A stretch of 64,000 nucleotides of DNA from Gymnogyps californianus (taxonomy: Eukaryota; Chordata; Aves; Accipitriformes; Cathartidae). Below the pieces are notes generated by a model. It saw only the letters and a list, made by a program, of their open reading frames with translations, was not told the DNA's origin and did no database searches. The translations under genes and the position numbers were made by a program. Shown here piece by piece: positions 25,701 through 40,700 of the stretch; the first letter of the stretch is position 1, and the number at the start of each line of letters is the position of its first letter. The stretch is taken from contig NC_059478.1 of assembly GCF_018139145.2 (NCBI RefSeq), forward strand, positions 14,677,001 to 14,741,000, in the 5' to 3' direction.

Positions 25701-28700
25701 CCCATGAGACATCTTCAGCTGTACAGAGAGAATACCATAGACAATGTGAAAAAGATGTGTTGCTAGGAAAATTAGTTACTTGCTTTTACTTATTAAAACT
25801 TTAGTGCAACTTATGTACACACATTCACCTATGACTTCTACCAACATAAAACACTCTTGAGCCAAACATTTTGTGGAGCTGTAACACAAATGTTTGTGAA
25901 TTGTCAGCTATTCATCATTTGACAATATAAGCATAGATTTCAAGCAATTTTTCAGTAGAATAAAAGCAGAATGTGTCATCTAGGAAAGGAAGTACTAGAA
26001 ATTTGCACCACCTACACAAAACTGGTATTTGGTTTACTGAATTCTCACTCATACTTTTAAAAACTGATAGAAAATGGAGGAAGAAAAATGATGATTGAAC
26101 TGGCCTATGCCCAAAGATGAAAAGGACAAGAATATTGTTAAGGTTGATTAGATTTCTTCTCTCACTTGGAATTAAGCAAAACTTAACTTTTGTCCAAGAA
26201 CATAGTGACATGGCTTCAATTACTGGGCTAAACAATTTCTGTTACTTTATGGGACTCTCTTCAAATCATGCACGAAGACTATTAAACTAACATATTAATG
26301 GAATAATTGTATTTATTTTGAAGAGCATTTCTCTATGTTTAACAAAATCATGTTAACACATTAAGGCATTTCTGATGCAAGTATGAATATTTCATGTAAG
26401 CATAAGCTGCACAGCTTACACTAAAAAGATAAGCAAAACATTTTACTCTTAGTAAAATGGCACTGAGTCCCAGGGGGATCTGAACCCAGAACAACCACCA
26501 TGTTACTACTCTTGCCAGCTTCAGGCAAAAGCTGGCTGGGGGCCCTCATTCTTCCCAGCATTTTTAGATAGAGGGACAAGTAATCATGTGCATGTGTGTA
26601 TGAGAAGCTTGCCGAGATGATGGGCTAGCCACAATGCCAAAATCAAGGTCGTTAAAGACACTGCATATGGAAAGGGTCATTTTGCTAGGAACAGACCAAT
26701 TACCAGTGAGCATATATAATGACTATTCATGATGTCAAAGCAGCTTGCCACACTGCTTTCATCTGCCAGCAGACGAATGCCTATACAAGAATGTTGCAGC
26801 TGTCAAGGGAATATTTGACTCACATATATGTATCTTGGAATGGGTTCTGTAGGCAATCTAGCCTCTGTCCTGAGGTATTGGAGAGGATAATTCCACAAAA
26901 TGACAATGTACGAGACCACAAAAATTCAAACTATAGCCTTGATATTACAAGAATCCTAGCTGATTTCAGCTGTTACAACAGAAAGAACCAGTTATTATAC
27001 ACAAATGTCTCACTGACCAACATTAAGAATTTTTTTCTCCCTTTTCCCTCAGCAGTGTTTAACCCATGACTCTTTAAAAGGAAAACGAGTATGCAGGCTG
27101 TTAAACAAAGACACACGTCTAGAATTCTCTGCCTCTCAGCACTGCAGTACAGGTAGAGAGTTCTTTACTCTGACTGCGACCTTAAGACAGATGCACATAC
27201 AGCAATGGAGGCACCTGGCTCCTGTGAAACAGCTCCAATCAAACTGGAGCAGATTAACAAGTCACAGAAGATAACAAAAAAAAAAGAAAAAAAGAAAAGA
27301 AAAGAAATGCTATATTCTCAGGCATAACAGCATTTAAAGAAACTAATTCTTGAAACTGTAAGGTTGTCCTCAGCTAGTAGAAATCCGTTGAACAATAAGA
27401 TCTTTCCTGCTATGAATAGAGAGCTATCAGCTTGGTCTATCAGAAGTCACCCAGCCTTTTTAAATGGGAGTTTTTAGTGCAGGTAGTGCTTTTATCCTGT
27501 ACTGTCAGGTACACACTACAATTCTAAAAACAGTGAAGAAAATAATAATTATCCTCCCCCATTCACTTGTTCCTAATTCTCAACATAAAAAAGCTGCAAT
27601 GACTGATCAATGGAAATTGCTGCAGTTTCTCAGGAGCTTTTCCATTAGAAAATCTTCCGATCACTTGGGCTGACTACCAAGACCAGGTGCAGAATTCTGA
27701 TCCCGAGCTACCAGAAGAGATGGCACAATTCCCTCTGGAAGCAAGGCTGGGCCTAAATGCATGCAAATCCCAGGGTCTGAAGACTTACGGAAGACAACAG
27801 ACTGTAAAACAAAATAGAAATCTCTGCACTGAATCCTTTCTTAACCAGCATGTGAACGCCTCATGAATTAAGCAGTGTAATAATTCATTAATATGAGGAA
27901 TAAGCGTTCTAATATACTTTCTGTATGATTTGGGGAAATGTACATACAATTTATAAGTTTTGGTTCATGTTATGGAATGATGCAATTGCTATAGGTTTGT
28001 ATACCACTGTAAATATGTATTTACCTTTGTTGACCAGGACTGTATGATATTTTTCCCTAGAAAAATATTAAGGGAAACCAGCAAATTTGATGACTGGGTT
28101 CTGGCTATACAACAGGAATACTAAAAAAGCAAACTAAAAGTATAACCTTGCCTTGTTTGTAGGGAAGAGAGGATAGAGGGTAAAAATATACAAATTTCAG
28201 GTTACAGAGGGAAAGATGCTGGTAGGACTTTTAATGGACTCTAAGAAACATACTGAAGGATTTAGCCAGGAGAAAATAAAAGATGGCATGTTTAGCCAAA
28301 GACTCTGTAGCTCAAGGGCAAACCAGAAAGACACAGGACCATGTTCCAGACACAATCCAGAGGGATTAAAACATCTTGTCCTGGTTTCGGCTGGGATAGA
28401 GTTAATTTTCTTCCTAGTAGCTGGTATAGTGCTGTGTTTTGGATTTAGTAGGAAAATAATGTTGATAACACACTGATGGTTTTAGTTGTTGCTAAGTAGT
28501 CTTTATACTAAGTCAAGGATTTTTCAGCTTCTCTTGCCCAGCCAGCAAGAAGGCTGGAGGGGCACAAGAAGCTGGGAGGGGACGCAGGCAGGACAGCTGA
28601 CCCAAACTGGCCAAAGGGATATTCCATACCATATGACATCATGCCCAGTATATAAACTGGGGGGAGCTGGCTGGGAGGGGCAGATCGCTGCTCAGGAACT

Positions 28701-31700
28701 AACTGGGCATCGGTCGGCAAGTGGTGAGCAATTGCCTTGTGCATCACTTGTCTTGTATATTCTAATTCTTTTAGTATTATTATTGTCATTTTATTATTAT
28801 AATTTTCTTCTTTTCTGTCCTATTAAACTGTCTTTATCTCAACCCACGAGTTTGGGTTTTTTTCCTGATTCTCTCCCCCATCCCACTGGGTGGGGGGAGT
28901 GAGCGAGCAGCTGCATGGTGCTTAGTTGCCAGCTGGGGTTAAACCACAACACACCTGAAGTGGGTAAAACGTTTGGGGTGTGTTATTTTAACATAGATAA
29001 TAAATGTATTATGTCATACTGTTACAGTAAAGGACAACAGTGGCTTCAGAATCCCTAGGAGTGTTTTTGGGCATGCTCTCATACCCGTCATGGTCTCCCT
29101 CATGAAAAATCTCAAGAAAAACACCCAGAATTCTGGGAAATTGTTTTTAACCTGAAGTGAGATCTTGAGATAGCTGCTCAGTTGCATTAGGCAGTTGAAC
29201 AGTGGATTCAAGCACAAGGGTGAGAGTGCTAAAATATGAAACCTTCTTTCAAGTGTGTTCCTGAGATTCCAGCCTTGGGGCAGTAACCAGATTCTGTTTA
29301 GTTTCCAAAGATATAAAGCACACTGGATCCAAGGAGTGCAGCCCAAAACTTCAGTATGGTACGTAATCAACTGGAAAGGGTAACCAGATCTCTAACAAAT
29401 ATTATTCAGATTCCCATTTTAAACTGTTCGTGTTTCCACTTCAAATCGTATCAGGACAAAAGATTCCTTTGAAAAATGTTAACCTCAAATTCCTTTTGAT
29501 GAAATACAAAAACAGTATAGTGGTAAGCCACAGTGGGGATTTTTCAGTGATAGCAAAGGATCTCTCTCGTCACCTGAATCTATTATTTTCTATTTATGAG
29601 AATATTCTAATGTTACAGCTCAACTCCAAACCTTCACTAAGAGTATATATAGGAAGCACTACCAAGCAGTCAAGGATTAAGAAACAGTAAACTTAAGGAT
29701 GCCCACACATCTCAATGAATACACATCTACCAATTTACACATCAATTTCATTGGCACATGCTGCATTCAAATAACAATAAACCTGCTATTTCTTCTACAG
29801 CCAGAGGTACTCAGTTTACTAAAATTGGACTCATTATAATCTGAGGAGTTTTGTTTAACTTTTTTTGCAAGTTTTCTGCTCCCTAAAAAATTTATTTTAA
29901 TAATTTTGACAAATAATTCAGATTTTTTTTTTTTTAACCTGTCACACAGAGTTTTTATTATCTGGGGGCAGAGTCTTATAAATTAGTGCATGCTGACCTG
30001 GAGAGGGGCACAGACCCAGAACCTCTGGTCTCTCCTCAGTTAGCTGGGTGAGAAGATACTTCAGGTCAGAAGCCCTGCAAGTTGTGCTACTGCAGCCCTG
30101 TGTCTCAGCTGCTATATGCTGGCTCTCAGACGAACCTGGCTGAATCTATCTTTGTCGACATGACCTAAAAAAAATTCTCTCAAGGCTATGAATGTAGATG
30201 CAGTTGGGATTTTTCTTGTGTCAACTTCTGACCATTGTGACCAATCTAAAACTTAACACAATCTTTAAAAAAAATCTGCATTAAAGACTTTTACAGTCTT
30301 GGGTACTAACAGTTTATTTATCTTCCTCCTAGGGCAATTGATAATAACAATAAAAAAGACTGTTAATAATTTACATTATTTTAAAACGTTGCTTGCCCCA
30401 GGTAAGTGAAATTTTTCAGAATAAATATTAACCTAGATTTAAACTGAAGTTGAAAGAATGAGATTTTCAAATATCTGCACTCAAACTATCTGTGAATACA
30501 GAGAAGTGATTAAAGAAAATCTTGTTAACTTCAGCTAGACCAGAGACTTAGGTCAATATTGAGATCTTTTAACCATCTCATAAGTCTCTTGCAGATAGAT
30601 ATGCATTATCAGTCCCATAACAGAAACCAATTTTTTTTCTACAGAGAACTACACTGCACTTTCAGATACTCTTCAATGTGGACACAGCTAGTTGCTAAAC
30701 CCACTAGCAAGTTGAATAATTTCAATATTTCCTTTGTGAATCGACTGCAGAAGCATATTATTTGTTTAAATGGTCAATCCTTAAATGTGAAGCTTTTAGT
30801 TTCTACTGGTATTTTTTTTCCAGAATAAACATTTTCTAAAAAAATAATAACAGGATTGCAAACAGGAACCAATGACTACCTGAACCAATATCAAGTTCAG
30901 AGAAGACAAAGAACTCACCTGTTTAGTATAGAACTTACTTTTTTTCCCCCCTATAAATGAAGATGATTTTTTTTTCCCTCAAGTAAGGATTTTGACCAAA
31001 TCCTATATTCAATTCATACCAAGGCTAACATGTTGCTCACATTAACACAGCAAGTCACATAAAGATATTCAGCAAGTGTTTAATCTTCAGTGGAAAGTCT
31101 AGTGGTTAACCATGCAAACAAATTATTTAACATTTTCCTCAGGAATCATTGCATTTCCATCTCCAGAGTGGTTAACATCTGCGTGTCATTTCAGTAACAC
31201 ATAGTTATGGTCAGGACATCCAGAAGTCTGTATCCCCTAAAGCAAAAATGTGGAGGTTAATGTTCTAAGGCACTTGATTCAACCAGGCTAATAACTTTTC
31301 CTTCCCCTGTAGATGATCTAACTGAGGTAATTTAGACAGCCAGAGCTGGAAAACTTACGCTCAGCTAAATGAATCATGAGTCTACAGAATGTTTAAATTC
31401 AGAAAAAGACTGAGAGTAGCAACATGCAAATTGAAAAAACTGTTGAAGAAATGCAATTGCAGGAAAAATAAATATAACATGGGATGTCTGTAAAGAGGTA
31501 TCACGCATAGGAACAAAAAATAAAAGTAATTTTTCCTCTGCCTATGAGGCCAGCAATAGTATTTCCAGTGTCTTACTGGAAGACCACTGAATAGCTCACA
31601 CTCTTTCCCATTAGGAGGATATAAGACAGAAAGAAAGAGTTGTGTAAGACAGGAAAGATCACAAACACACATGCAAAAGCAGAATAAAGCAACAGAATAG

Positions 31701-34700
31701 GAATAATAATAGAAGGTGAAAATACATCCTGTTTGCAGCAAATTAGGATGGCATATCTAGGCACAAGTGACATGCACTAACTTAAATACTCATCAGAAAA
31801 AGACTTCTCAATGGAAAGATGAAGTACCTTGTTGAATAACCCACCTTTGGACTTAAAAGTCATTGATGTTTTGAAACATGAGGTCGGTGAGTGTTTCTTT
31901 AAAAACTGAATGTTGTAATCCCTTACATGGCAGAAAACACTTTTTGCAACTTCCTTTATGCTTAATATAAAGAGCAAGAACAAAAGATGTATCAAAGATA
32001 ATTTACTTCTGTGTTTGCAGAGGCAGACCAAAAGTAACTGAAGGGTTGAAGTGTAAGAGAACAGGTTTGTTTATTGCTCTGATAAAACTGGTAGTGGCAC
32101 GCAGCCTGTAATTGCCTTTGTACAACTCTCCTGCTACAATCACTATTTCAGTAACTCAGGGTTAGCGGATGGACTACTTAATCCAAGAATTCTTCTACCT
32201 GTCCGTGGACCTTCTCTGAAGCTGTAAACAGAGTGGTCCACATTGCCCAAGAACTGCATGACAGGATCTTCTCTTACGACACTATTTCTAATACTGCTGC
32301 ATACTTCAGGAGCAAAATCCTCCTCTTAAATCTACATGATAAATTTTGATTGGGGCAGTCTATTCTTCCTGTTGCTATGAACATAAACTGAAGTTTGCAG
32401 CACACCAAAAATAAAATTGACAGTTATCAGAACGTGAGAGAATAGCTCCCTCCTTTGAATTTTTTTTTCCAAAAGTTAGTACCAAAGAATCTGCAGTTGA
32501 GTATTTGTTCCTCATCTAGCCATTTTGTTTTCTTGACCTTTTCTAAAACACAAATTGACCTATGAAGTACCACAATATATGATAAATTGGAAAATGGCAT
32601 CATAAAATAAAAAAAAAAAATCTAAAGGAAGTAAAACTTAGCATGATTTACACTTAAAACAGAGGAGGCTATTACAAAGATGTTCTATAGTAGCATATAA
32701 ATTTCAATGTAATCTGTAGATTTCTTCAAGAAAGTATGCACACGATCATTAATCTCATGGGCAGAATTCGGCAGCGTATTATTTACAAGCAACACAAAGC
32801 TCTCATTTAACTTACCAAAATCCTAATGCTGCAATTTCCAAAGATATTCACATAACTCACACACCCAAATCCCACTGAAATATGAGCATGCAGTTCAAAT
32901 TAAGTTTTTTAACATCTCTCACTATGAATTCCCCAAATCCCAAAATGCACTATTAATTCCTTTTGCCAGGATAGGTTTTCATTATTATATCACCTCTCTC
33001 ATAAAGCTCCTCCATCGCTCTCCAGGTTTCGGCTCGGACTTCTCGATTGCTTTTACCTGGAACATGTGCATCAGGCCAGTGTATTAAATAAAGATCTAAA
33101 AAAGAAACAGAACCAGACTACTCATTAAAGTGTCCAAAAAAAGTATGTATATCAAACCATGTGAAACAGCATTTTCCCTCCGTAATGGCCCCTCACATAT
33201 TATCATCAAAATAGTCACAATTACTACTCCATGATCATTACTGTATACATCCATTTAGTTTTAATAAACGAAATCTACGACATCTCATTAACAACTAAAG
33301 GTAGCAGAAGTTGCACATGTGCCACAGGTTTAGGTCACTGTAATCAGAATTTCATGGTCACATATGCACTTAAACTTTCAACACATAACAAGCCCCATTT
33401 AAATCAAACGGATTTTGGTCACTGGAACTAAGACTGGTCTACTGCTGAAGTGCTATAAGTCTGGCTTTTTCCTTTTTAAACAATGTTTCCATTTATGAAT
33501 TTCTGTTGGAAATTACAGCACATTCTTTCATGCAGTTTTTTTGCTAAAATTTTGTGGCAGCATTTGTGATTTTTTTAAAGCATTTTTAAAAATATTATTT
33601 TAAGGGAACAAAATTATGCTTTATTACATTTTATGAAATGCTAGTATAGTTTCAAACACAATTAAGATTTACTGCTGATGAAATTATCCAAGCAGCTATT
33701 GAAACTGGCTGTCTCAGGAAAGCATTTTTTTTGTGTTGTCTCCATGCAAGGAAAGACTATCCTTCTACTGAAAAAAGAAAGCATTTCCAACATAAATTAA
33801 ATATGAGAAATTTACATGTATTGGACTCCGAGTTCTACATCAGATTACCTAAATTTAAAAAATGATGAGACCTAACTCCTTTGTAAGTTTGTAGACACTG
33901 CTAGACATTCTGAAAGAGAAACCGAGGGGATACTTTGAAAACAATTACATTTCTATTTAAATTCTAACTGCAGATTAAACAGGTAACTGCAAGCATCCCA
34001 GTCAAAGAGGTGCTGGTCTTTGCCGCATATATTAGTCTGACACAAAACAGGAAAAGGAAATAAATGCATGACTGAGATGTGCATAATTGTCTTTGTGCTT
34101 TATAATATTCCTTTTTTGGCAGTTCAAATATAGAGTTAAGAAATTAAAAAATAGACTTGTTCGCAAGGAGCAGAGTTTTTTGTTCTTCGAAGGCATCACA
34201 CCATTCATTTACAGCCCCTCTTTGTGAAAACACAGATCCCCTGCCATAATTTTTTTTATTCACATTTGTGGACTGCACTAATGTTTACTACACCACTGGG
34301 CTGGTATATTAGCTTTCCACCCCTATAAATAGAAATTCAACCTTGATTTAAGAGGAAAAGGTAACATGAAATTCACTATAATACACCAGTTTCCATTTGG
34401 GTACATCATTGCAACACTGTTAAAGAGAGTATTTTGCTTAGACTAAGAATCTAATTAGAACAGTACAGAATTTTGTACAGTAAGATACATTACAGATGTA
34501 TTGAGGAAAAGATTATTTTGGGTGTATCGCAAAAATCATGAGCTTTCTGATATCAATAACCCATTAGACTTTCAAACACAATTGCTCAGACAAGCAAATA
34601 TCACTCATATATAATGATTTGCAGCATCTGGATTTATGTCACATTTACAGAGAAAGTTGCTCGTTCTTTGCCCTTATATATGTAAAATCCACTCCCAATT

Positions 34701-37700
34701 TAGAAAAGAGTAAAAAAACCACATGCAGCCTTGTTTATCACTGATCTGCGAATAATTACTTCTTCTCTAATTGCTCTGAAAAAAGAAGTTGTATTTATTA
34801 AGAATAAATACCAATATATGGTATTGGAATAAATACCAATTTCTGTGACATTTAGCGAAAACTAATATTGCGATATTGATGAAAGCATTTGGTAAGGTTA
34901 TGTTCAAAACTCAGAACTACTGTGATTCCGTTGCTAATAAAGTCTCCTTTAAAATTTCCACTGACTGATATTAGACGCAATTCCAAGGATTAGCATTAGG
35001 AATTGCTAATATCAAGTGTTCATTTTGATCCAAAATTATATATGCCATTGGCAGTACTTACTGCATAAAGACTGCCATGTTTTAATTTAAACATTTTTGC
35101 TTGATAAAGCAAATGTCATATATAAGTAGGTGTAAGTTACTGGTATCTGATGCCTACCTTATGTAAAAATGGAAGAACTACATATCTTTAATTGCTGCTT
35201 GTTATGTTCTCCAAATCAGACTAATAAGAACTGCTTAACTATGCAGAAACATGTCATATAGCACCAACAAAAAATAATCATTAACTTCAGCAGAATTTCA
35301 CCAAAAGCTACTTTTCCAAAAGCCTGAATATTCAGTTAGACATCACAGTTTGCAAATGGTCATAGAAATAGCTACATCATGGATTTCCACATACAAAGAT
35401 GCCTTGTACTCAGCCCAAGAAGCTGAAGTACTCTCAGAAGAATGACTTTTAACAGATTTGATAACTGAAAGATCTCTGGCCTTGGACATTTAAAAAACGC
35501 AGTACATCACCCTTCCCTGTATTAGTGTCTGATACCTCTTCAATGCAAACATGATTAGCTGTTGGTCCTTTATTTTAGAAAGGTGATGTTGTCAGGTATG
35601 TGATGTCCATATCATCCTATTATGTTTATTTTAATTTAGGCTTTTTGTTGTAATAAAAATTGCTTTACACTTAGAAATACATGCATTTAGGGCTAGAAAG
35701 CATCTACTGGATCACAAAGTACAGTCCTCCTGACTGCAAGAAGTGTTCACAAAAGATGTGGGGCAAAGGTACCTTATCTCAGAGATAAGGAGTAGAATGG
35801 TCTTTCTGCCAGTCATGCACATACCACCCCAGCACAGCTAGAAGCAGAAGGAATACAGTGTATCTTGCAATGAGCAATGGAGCTGCCACTCTATTTAAAT
35901 AAACTAAGCATAGTTCATTTTAAATTAGGATCTGCTTACTTCTACTGCATCTGTTAGAAAACTTTCCGTAATACCTGTAGGCCAATAAAAACAGTAAGCA
36001 CCTCACAAACCAAGGTCTACGTTTTCATCTTCATTTGTACACACATTCACACCTACACACTTTCTTTTGCTTAAAATACTTCCCCTCCTGGGGGATTACA
36101 AGAACAAACACTCTTATTTTCATTTTGGAGGCAAGAAATTAGTTTTAAATTATTTATCAAAATAGCTTAAGATTCTAGTAATCAAGAAATGTGTAACTAT
36201 CATTGGAGGTTTTTAAGAACAGACTACATTTTTATCTGTTGAGAATGATGGGGTTGTGCCTTGTAGTGTGGGATAGATTAATCAATACTTTGAGATGTTA
36301 TTTAAAAATAATTTAACTCAAAACAAAACACCCCCAATGATTCACAGTATCAGGATGCACTTGAGAAAAAAGAAAAAACCTCCAAACATGAACAATCAAA
36401 CTTTGTATTTACCAGCTTTTTAAAGCATCCTTTACAGACAATCAAGCTGTAGTGGTGCACTGGTGAGGGCCTGAAGTTCAAATGTCAAAACACAGTGCTG
36501 CAGGAAAACTAAAATTAACACATGAACTGCTTTCACACAGACATTTAAAATAGAGAGTGTCTTATCACTTCTTAGTGGTTGCAGCATCTACAATCAACAC
36601 AGTTCCTCTTAACTCAAAATTACAGGGACATTTTACGCATTTAAAAGCCAACAGCATGTTGTCATGGAAATAAAAGTTTGCAATTCTATTCAAATTTCTA
36701 ACACAATATTAAAAAAAAAAAAAAGTCAAAACTCACTAAAACAAACCTAGTTTTGAAGGCCAAGCCCTGGCTCATATCAAACCTAAAAGCAAAAGTGTAT
36801 TTTTCAATGTTTTGCACAGTTATCTTAATGCAACGATTCTATTTTCCCTGCTTTTCTCAATCATCACTGCACTTAGGATGTACATGACGTATTTTTCTCT
36901 CCTGCCCAATCTTTTTTTGTTGTTGTTGTTTTTTATTCTGTTGGAACAAGGATCAATGTGAAGCAATGTCCAAAGTGTTCTGAATTAATACACAATCTGA
37001 ACTGGGTGTATTATCATAATTCATGTGATTAAACTATTACAATGAATATGCTGATACAACATCTGTCCAGCTCCAGTTGGAGATTTGTGATAGGTTAGAT
37101 TTGCCTGAATGTGACAGGCTCGGAACAGTCAAAAGGAAAATAAAATTGTTTACGAATTCGGTAACCCACAAATCACATTCAAGAAGTTGTTACTTTGGAG
37201 GTTTGATTCAAATCCCAAGGAATGTAGTCTGCTACTGCCAAACCTGTAAGATTTGCTGCCATTTCATATTGGTTTACTGTGACTGCTAGTTGAGGACCAC
37301 ATTTAGAAAATGCAAGGAGCAGAATATCTGTTACAACCACTGCCCACAAATAATACAAATTTCCAGCTTCTCATGGATATATAATCTACTGATTCAAATA
37401 AAAATCCTGGAACGCTGCTCTCCTAAAACCATTTGCCCAAAAAGTGTTTATCGAAAAGGTTTCGTAACAGTATTTTAAATAGAACACTTTTCCTCTTAAA
37501 AAGCTGCGACTGCTTTCCACAGTTCATCTGTTTCAGCAGCTGGCATTCTATATAGTGCTAATGCACAGATTTATCAATTCCTGTTAGATTATTTCCCAAG
37601 TCTCTAATTCAGTCTGCATGGATGGACTGTGTAGCCCATAAGGATCCTCAAGAAAATTAACAGGACCTTCCTTGGAACAAAGAGCTCAGCTGCTCTTTGA

Positions 37701-40700
37701 GCTGCCAGGGCTCCTACAGCTTTTTCTTTTTGCAGTCTTCCAAATGACTAACTTTCCCACCAACATAAAGGTCTAACATCACAGATATATTATTTAGGAT
37801 CTTTCAATTTTCTATATGAATCACGTATCTTTATGGAAATGCTGCGAACCCCCACATATTTGGTTAATATCATATAATGAAATCAGGAAATTCCGATTTA
37901 GGTACATTTCACGTTCCAATTTCACAGAAAAACTGCCAGCTTTAATACATGCTTGTAACTAAAGAATTTACTTTCCTAAATAAGCTTGGACACAAATTGC
38001 TCTGTAATTTATTACCAGATTTTTTTTGTCATGGATTTCATGTCCTCCCTATGGTGCAGGCTGGCCAACAGAAAAGGGACACAAAATGCAGGTATGAATG
38101 AAAACAGAGCTAGGATATCTAAGCTTAGTTCTACAAGCTTATAACCATATTTTCAAACCAATCTTCTGCATTCCAGAAGCATTCCATTACTTTTGTTAGA
38201 CTTGTGATAAGCCTCAATTTCCAACAAAAAGCCCTTACTCTAAGCATTCTTGAAACACTTGAAAAGTTCATGTTTCAAGATATTGCCACTTTTTGCTTGA
38301 AAATCCTTCCAATAGCACCTTCCAGCTGAGTGCTTTCAGACAGGAGGTACAGGAGTCCCTAAAGCATGATGCTTTCTATGAAGCCCATGAAACACACCAC
38401 GTATTGTACCTCCTCTAAGGGTCTACTTCACCAGCATATATAGCACTAAACATAGAACTCAGCCTTACCTCTTTCACACAAGTGCAGATAATACTGTGTT
38501 TAACAAAAATAGTCTGTGGAGTTGATCCAACAGAGATTAAACTCAGGCAGCCAAAACTGTTACTCCACACGCCATCCCATCCTTCTTGTGGAGGTTACCA
38601 CCCTCACTGACAGATCAGTGAATTGCATGTGAAGTATTTCCTAAGCCATCACACTTTACAAATAATCAAGTTAAAGCAAGCTGAAGCCAGCATTGATTTA
38701 GGTCACTATGTCAGACTAACTGGTGGTTCAGGAAGAGCTTTATAAATTTTTCAGACATCTCCACATCAGTGGAAATAGGTGAGGAAGGAGGGAAGATGGG
38801 TAAGGGTATTTTTAAAAAAAAAAAAAAAAAGGAAGAAATCTAGTATGGAGGCAAATTGCACAGGCAGTTGTAATACTCCTTAATTTGTCCTAGTAATATG
38901 AGCAAAAGAAATCTCAGAGCTGAACATATCCGACAAACTGAAGTTCTGTTTATGCCAGTCCAAGGATTCACTCACATGGTGACAGTATTTGGGCATTTCT
39001 TGCTCTCAGATATTTTTTCCTTGTTTCATGTATTTCTGCTTAGCAGCAATATAAAAAATGAGTATTTGTGTGAGCACCTACTTTAATCAGTCTACTACCT
39101 GAGAAAATAAAAGCAAATTACTGTACTGAAAGGAATCACCAAAAATAATTTCCTGAAAGTCAGTCAAGTTTTCCTCTCATCGACATTCAGCACCAGTGTC
39201 ATAGCAAGCAGAAGAAAAAAGAAAGCAAACACAAGACATAACAAGCAGAAAGCAGAGAGGAGGAAACACGTTATTTCTTAATTTAGAGCAGAAAGTTAGG
39301 GCTTGAAACTTTGTTTATGAAAGTCTCCTTGCAGTGACCTGTATTTGCACGGGACAGACAAAAAGAGACTTTAATTCATTTTGCATTATTCTGTACCTGT
39401 GCAGGAAGTTAAGGGATACATTTCCAGAAAGAATGGAGCCAAAGACGCACATACAAATATCTCAGTCTTTAACAGATATAGATTTTTTTTCCCCTTCATC
39501 TTGCAAAGTACCCAAGCAAAAAAGCCAGTGACTACAGCACACAGCTGCCATTAATATTATATGCCATTAATTCTGTGAAATCTGTACTTCACAAAAGCTG
39601 TTCACTTCCTCATTAAAGTTTATTTATTGGTAACAGACGGACAGGGTGAGGAAAGAGAAGCAAAGTGAGGGTTTTCAGGACACTGACAGATAATGTCTGA
39701 TGGTTAGGCTAATTATTCCTTGATGATCAGCATAAACACTAACTCCACCAGTGTCATTATTTTAGATTATTAAATTCATCTTCCTCTACCTCCACCTTCT
39801 TTTCATTGTTCCAGCTAGGGAAGAAGCAGCAAAAGCATTTTTAAAAATATCATGTTTATCAGGTACCTCCTCTCCTATGACCTGTTGCAAAGAATTAATT
39901 GGCATCATTATTGCAGCTCTTTGCCTGTCTAATAAGAGAGTAACAATATCACATCTTTGACAAGAAGAAGTTTATGATCAGGGTAAGTTTAAAAGTGCGT
40001 AAGTCTAAATCAGTGTTAGTTAGATTTAGTCTTCTAAAGTCTTGTAGATACTTCTAACATTTTCCCCTAAGTATACTGCATCAGACAGACTAAACCAAAG
40101 GCAGTTATTCAGAATTTTAAAAAGTTAATAGACCTACAAAATAAGTTTTAGAAAGGACTCCCATTCCTTGAGATTTAACAGACCACAGAAGAAATTAGGC
40201 ATTTTTGTCACTCTGTTACCAATGAATTATTGTAAAGTTTATGAATCTTTGCTTCATAGGTTCCAGGTGTTTTTAGCAAAATATGTAAAACTCATGTAGT
40301 GGTTCCTCAAATCAATTTAACAATGACATGTACCTTTACAAAACATACCTTGATCCGTTTTAAAACATTTGCAACAAGGAAAAATTCTGTGCTCTCAATT
40401 ATATGCATGTGAACTTTCTAGAGAACAAACAGAACAAGAAACCTGCAAATGTGTAAATAAAGGCAGAATTTGGTTTCTATGATCTATCTGTACTACAGCG
40501 TTTTTTTCAGGAATTCATTCATCTTTGCAAATATTCACATGGAAGGCGCAATAAATGAGCTATATGTAAAGATTCATACCAAGATATTCAACACCAAGTC
40601 TTTCACATGACTCCAAGCAGGCTTTTTTTGTGTTTTCATAGCCATAATCACTATGCCACAGTTTGGTAGTTATCCAGAGGTCCTCTCGCTTCACATCACT

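Larger units (their letters stand above)
19176..32993 (-). other. AKR intron 3
   Basis: 13,818 bp. Holds the solo LTR (28377-28951), two poly-A or A-rich tracts and a doubtful SINE fragment. No other coding sequence recognised. Confidence 0.88.

Noticed and set aside
28486..28902. A 138-codon plus-strand frame and a 93-codon minus-strand frame
   Set aside because: Both lie within the solo LTR (regulatory U3-R-U5 sequence), with no resemblance to retroviral proteins.
29990..30115. GC-richer patch that resembled a tRNA-like or SINE sequence
   Set aside because: No acceptable A and B box pair and no foldable cloverleaf could be found on either strand.
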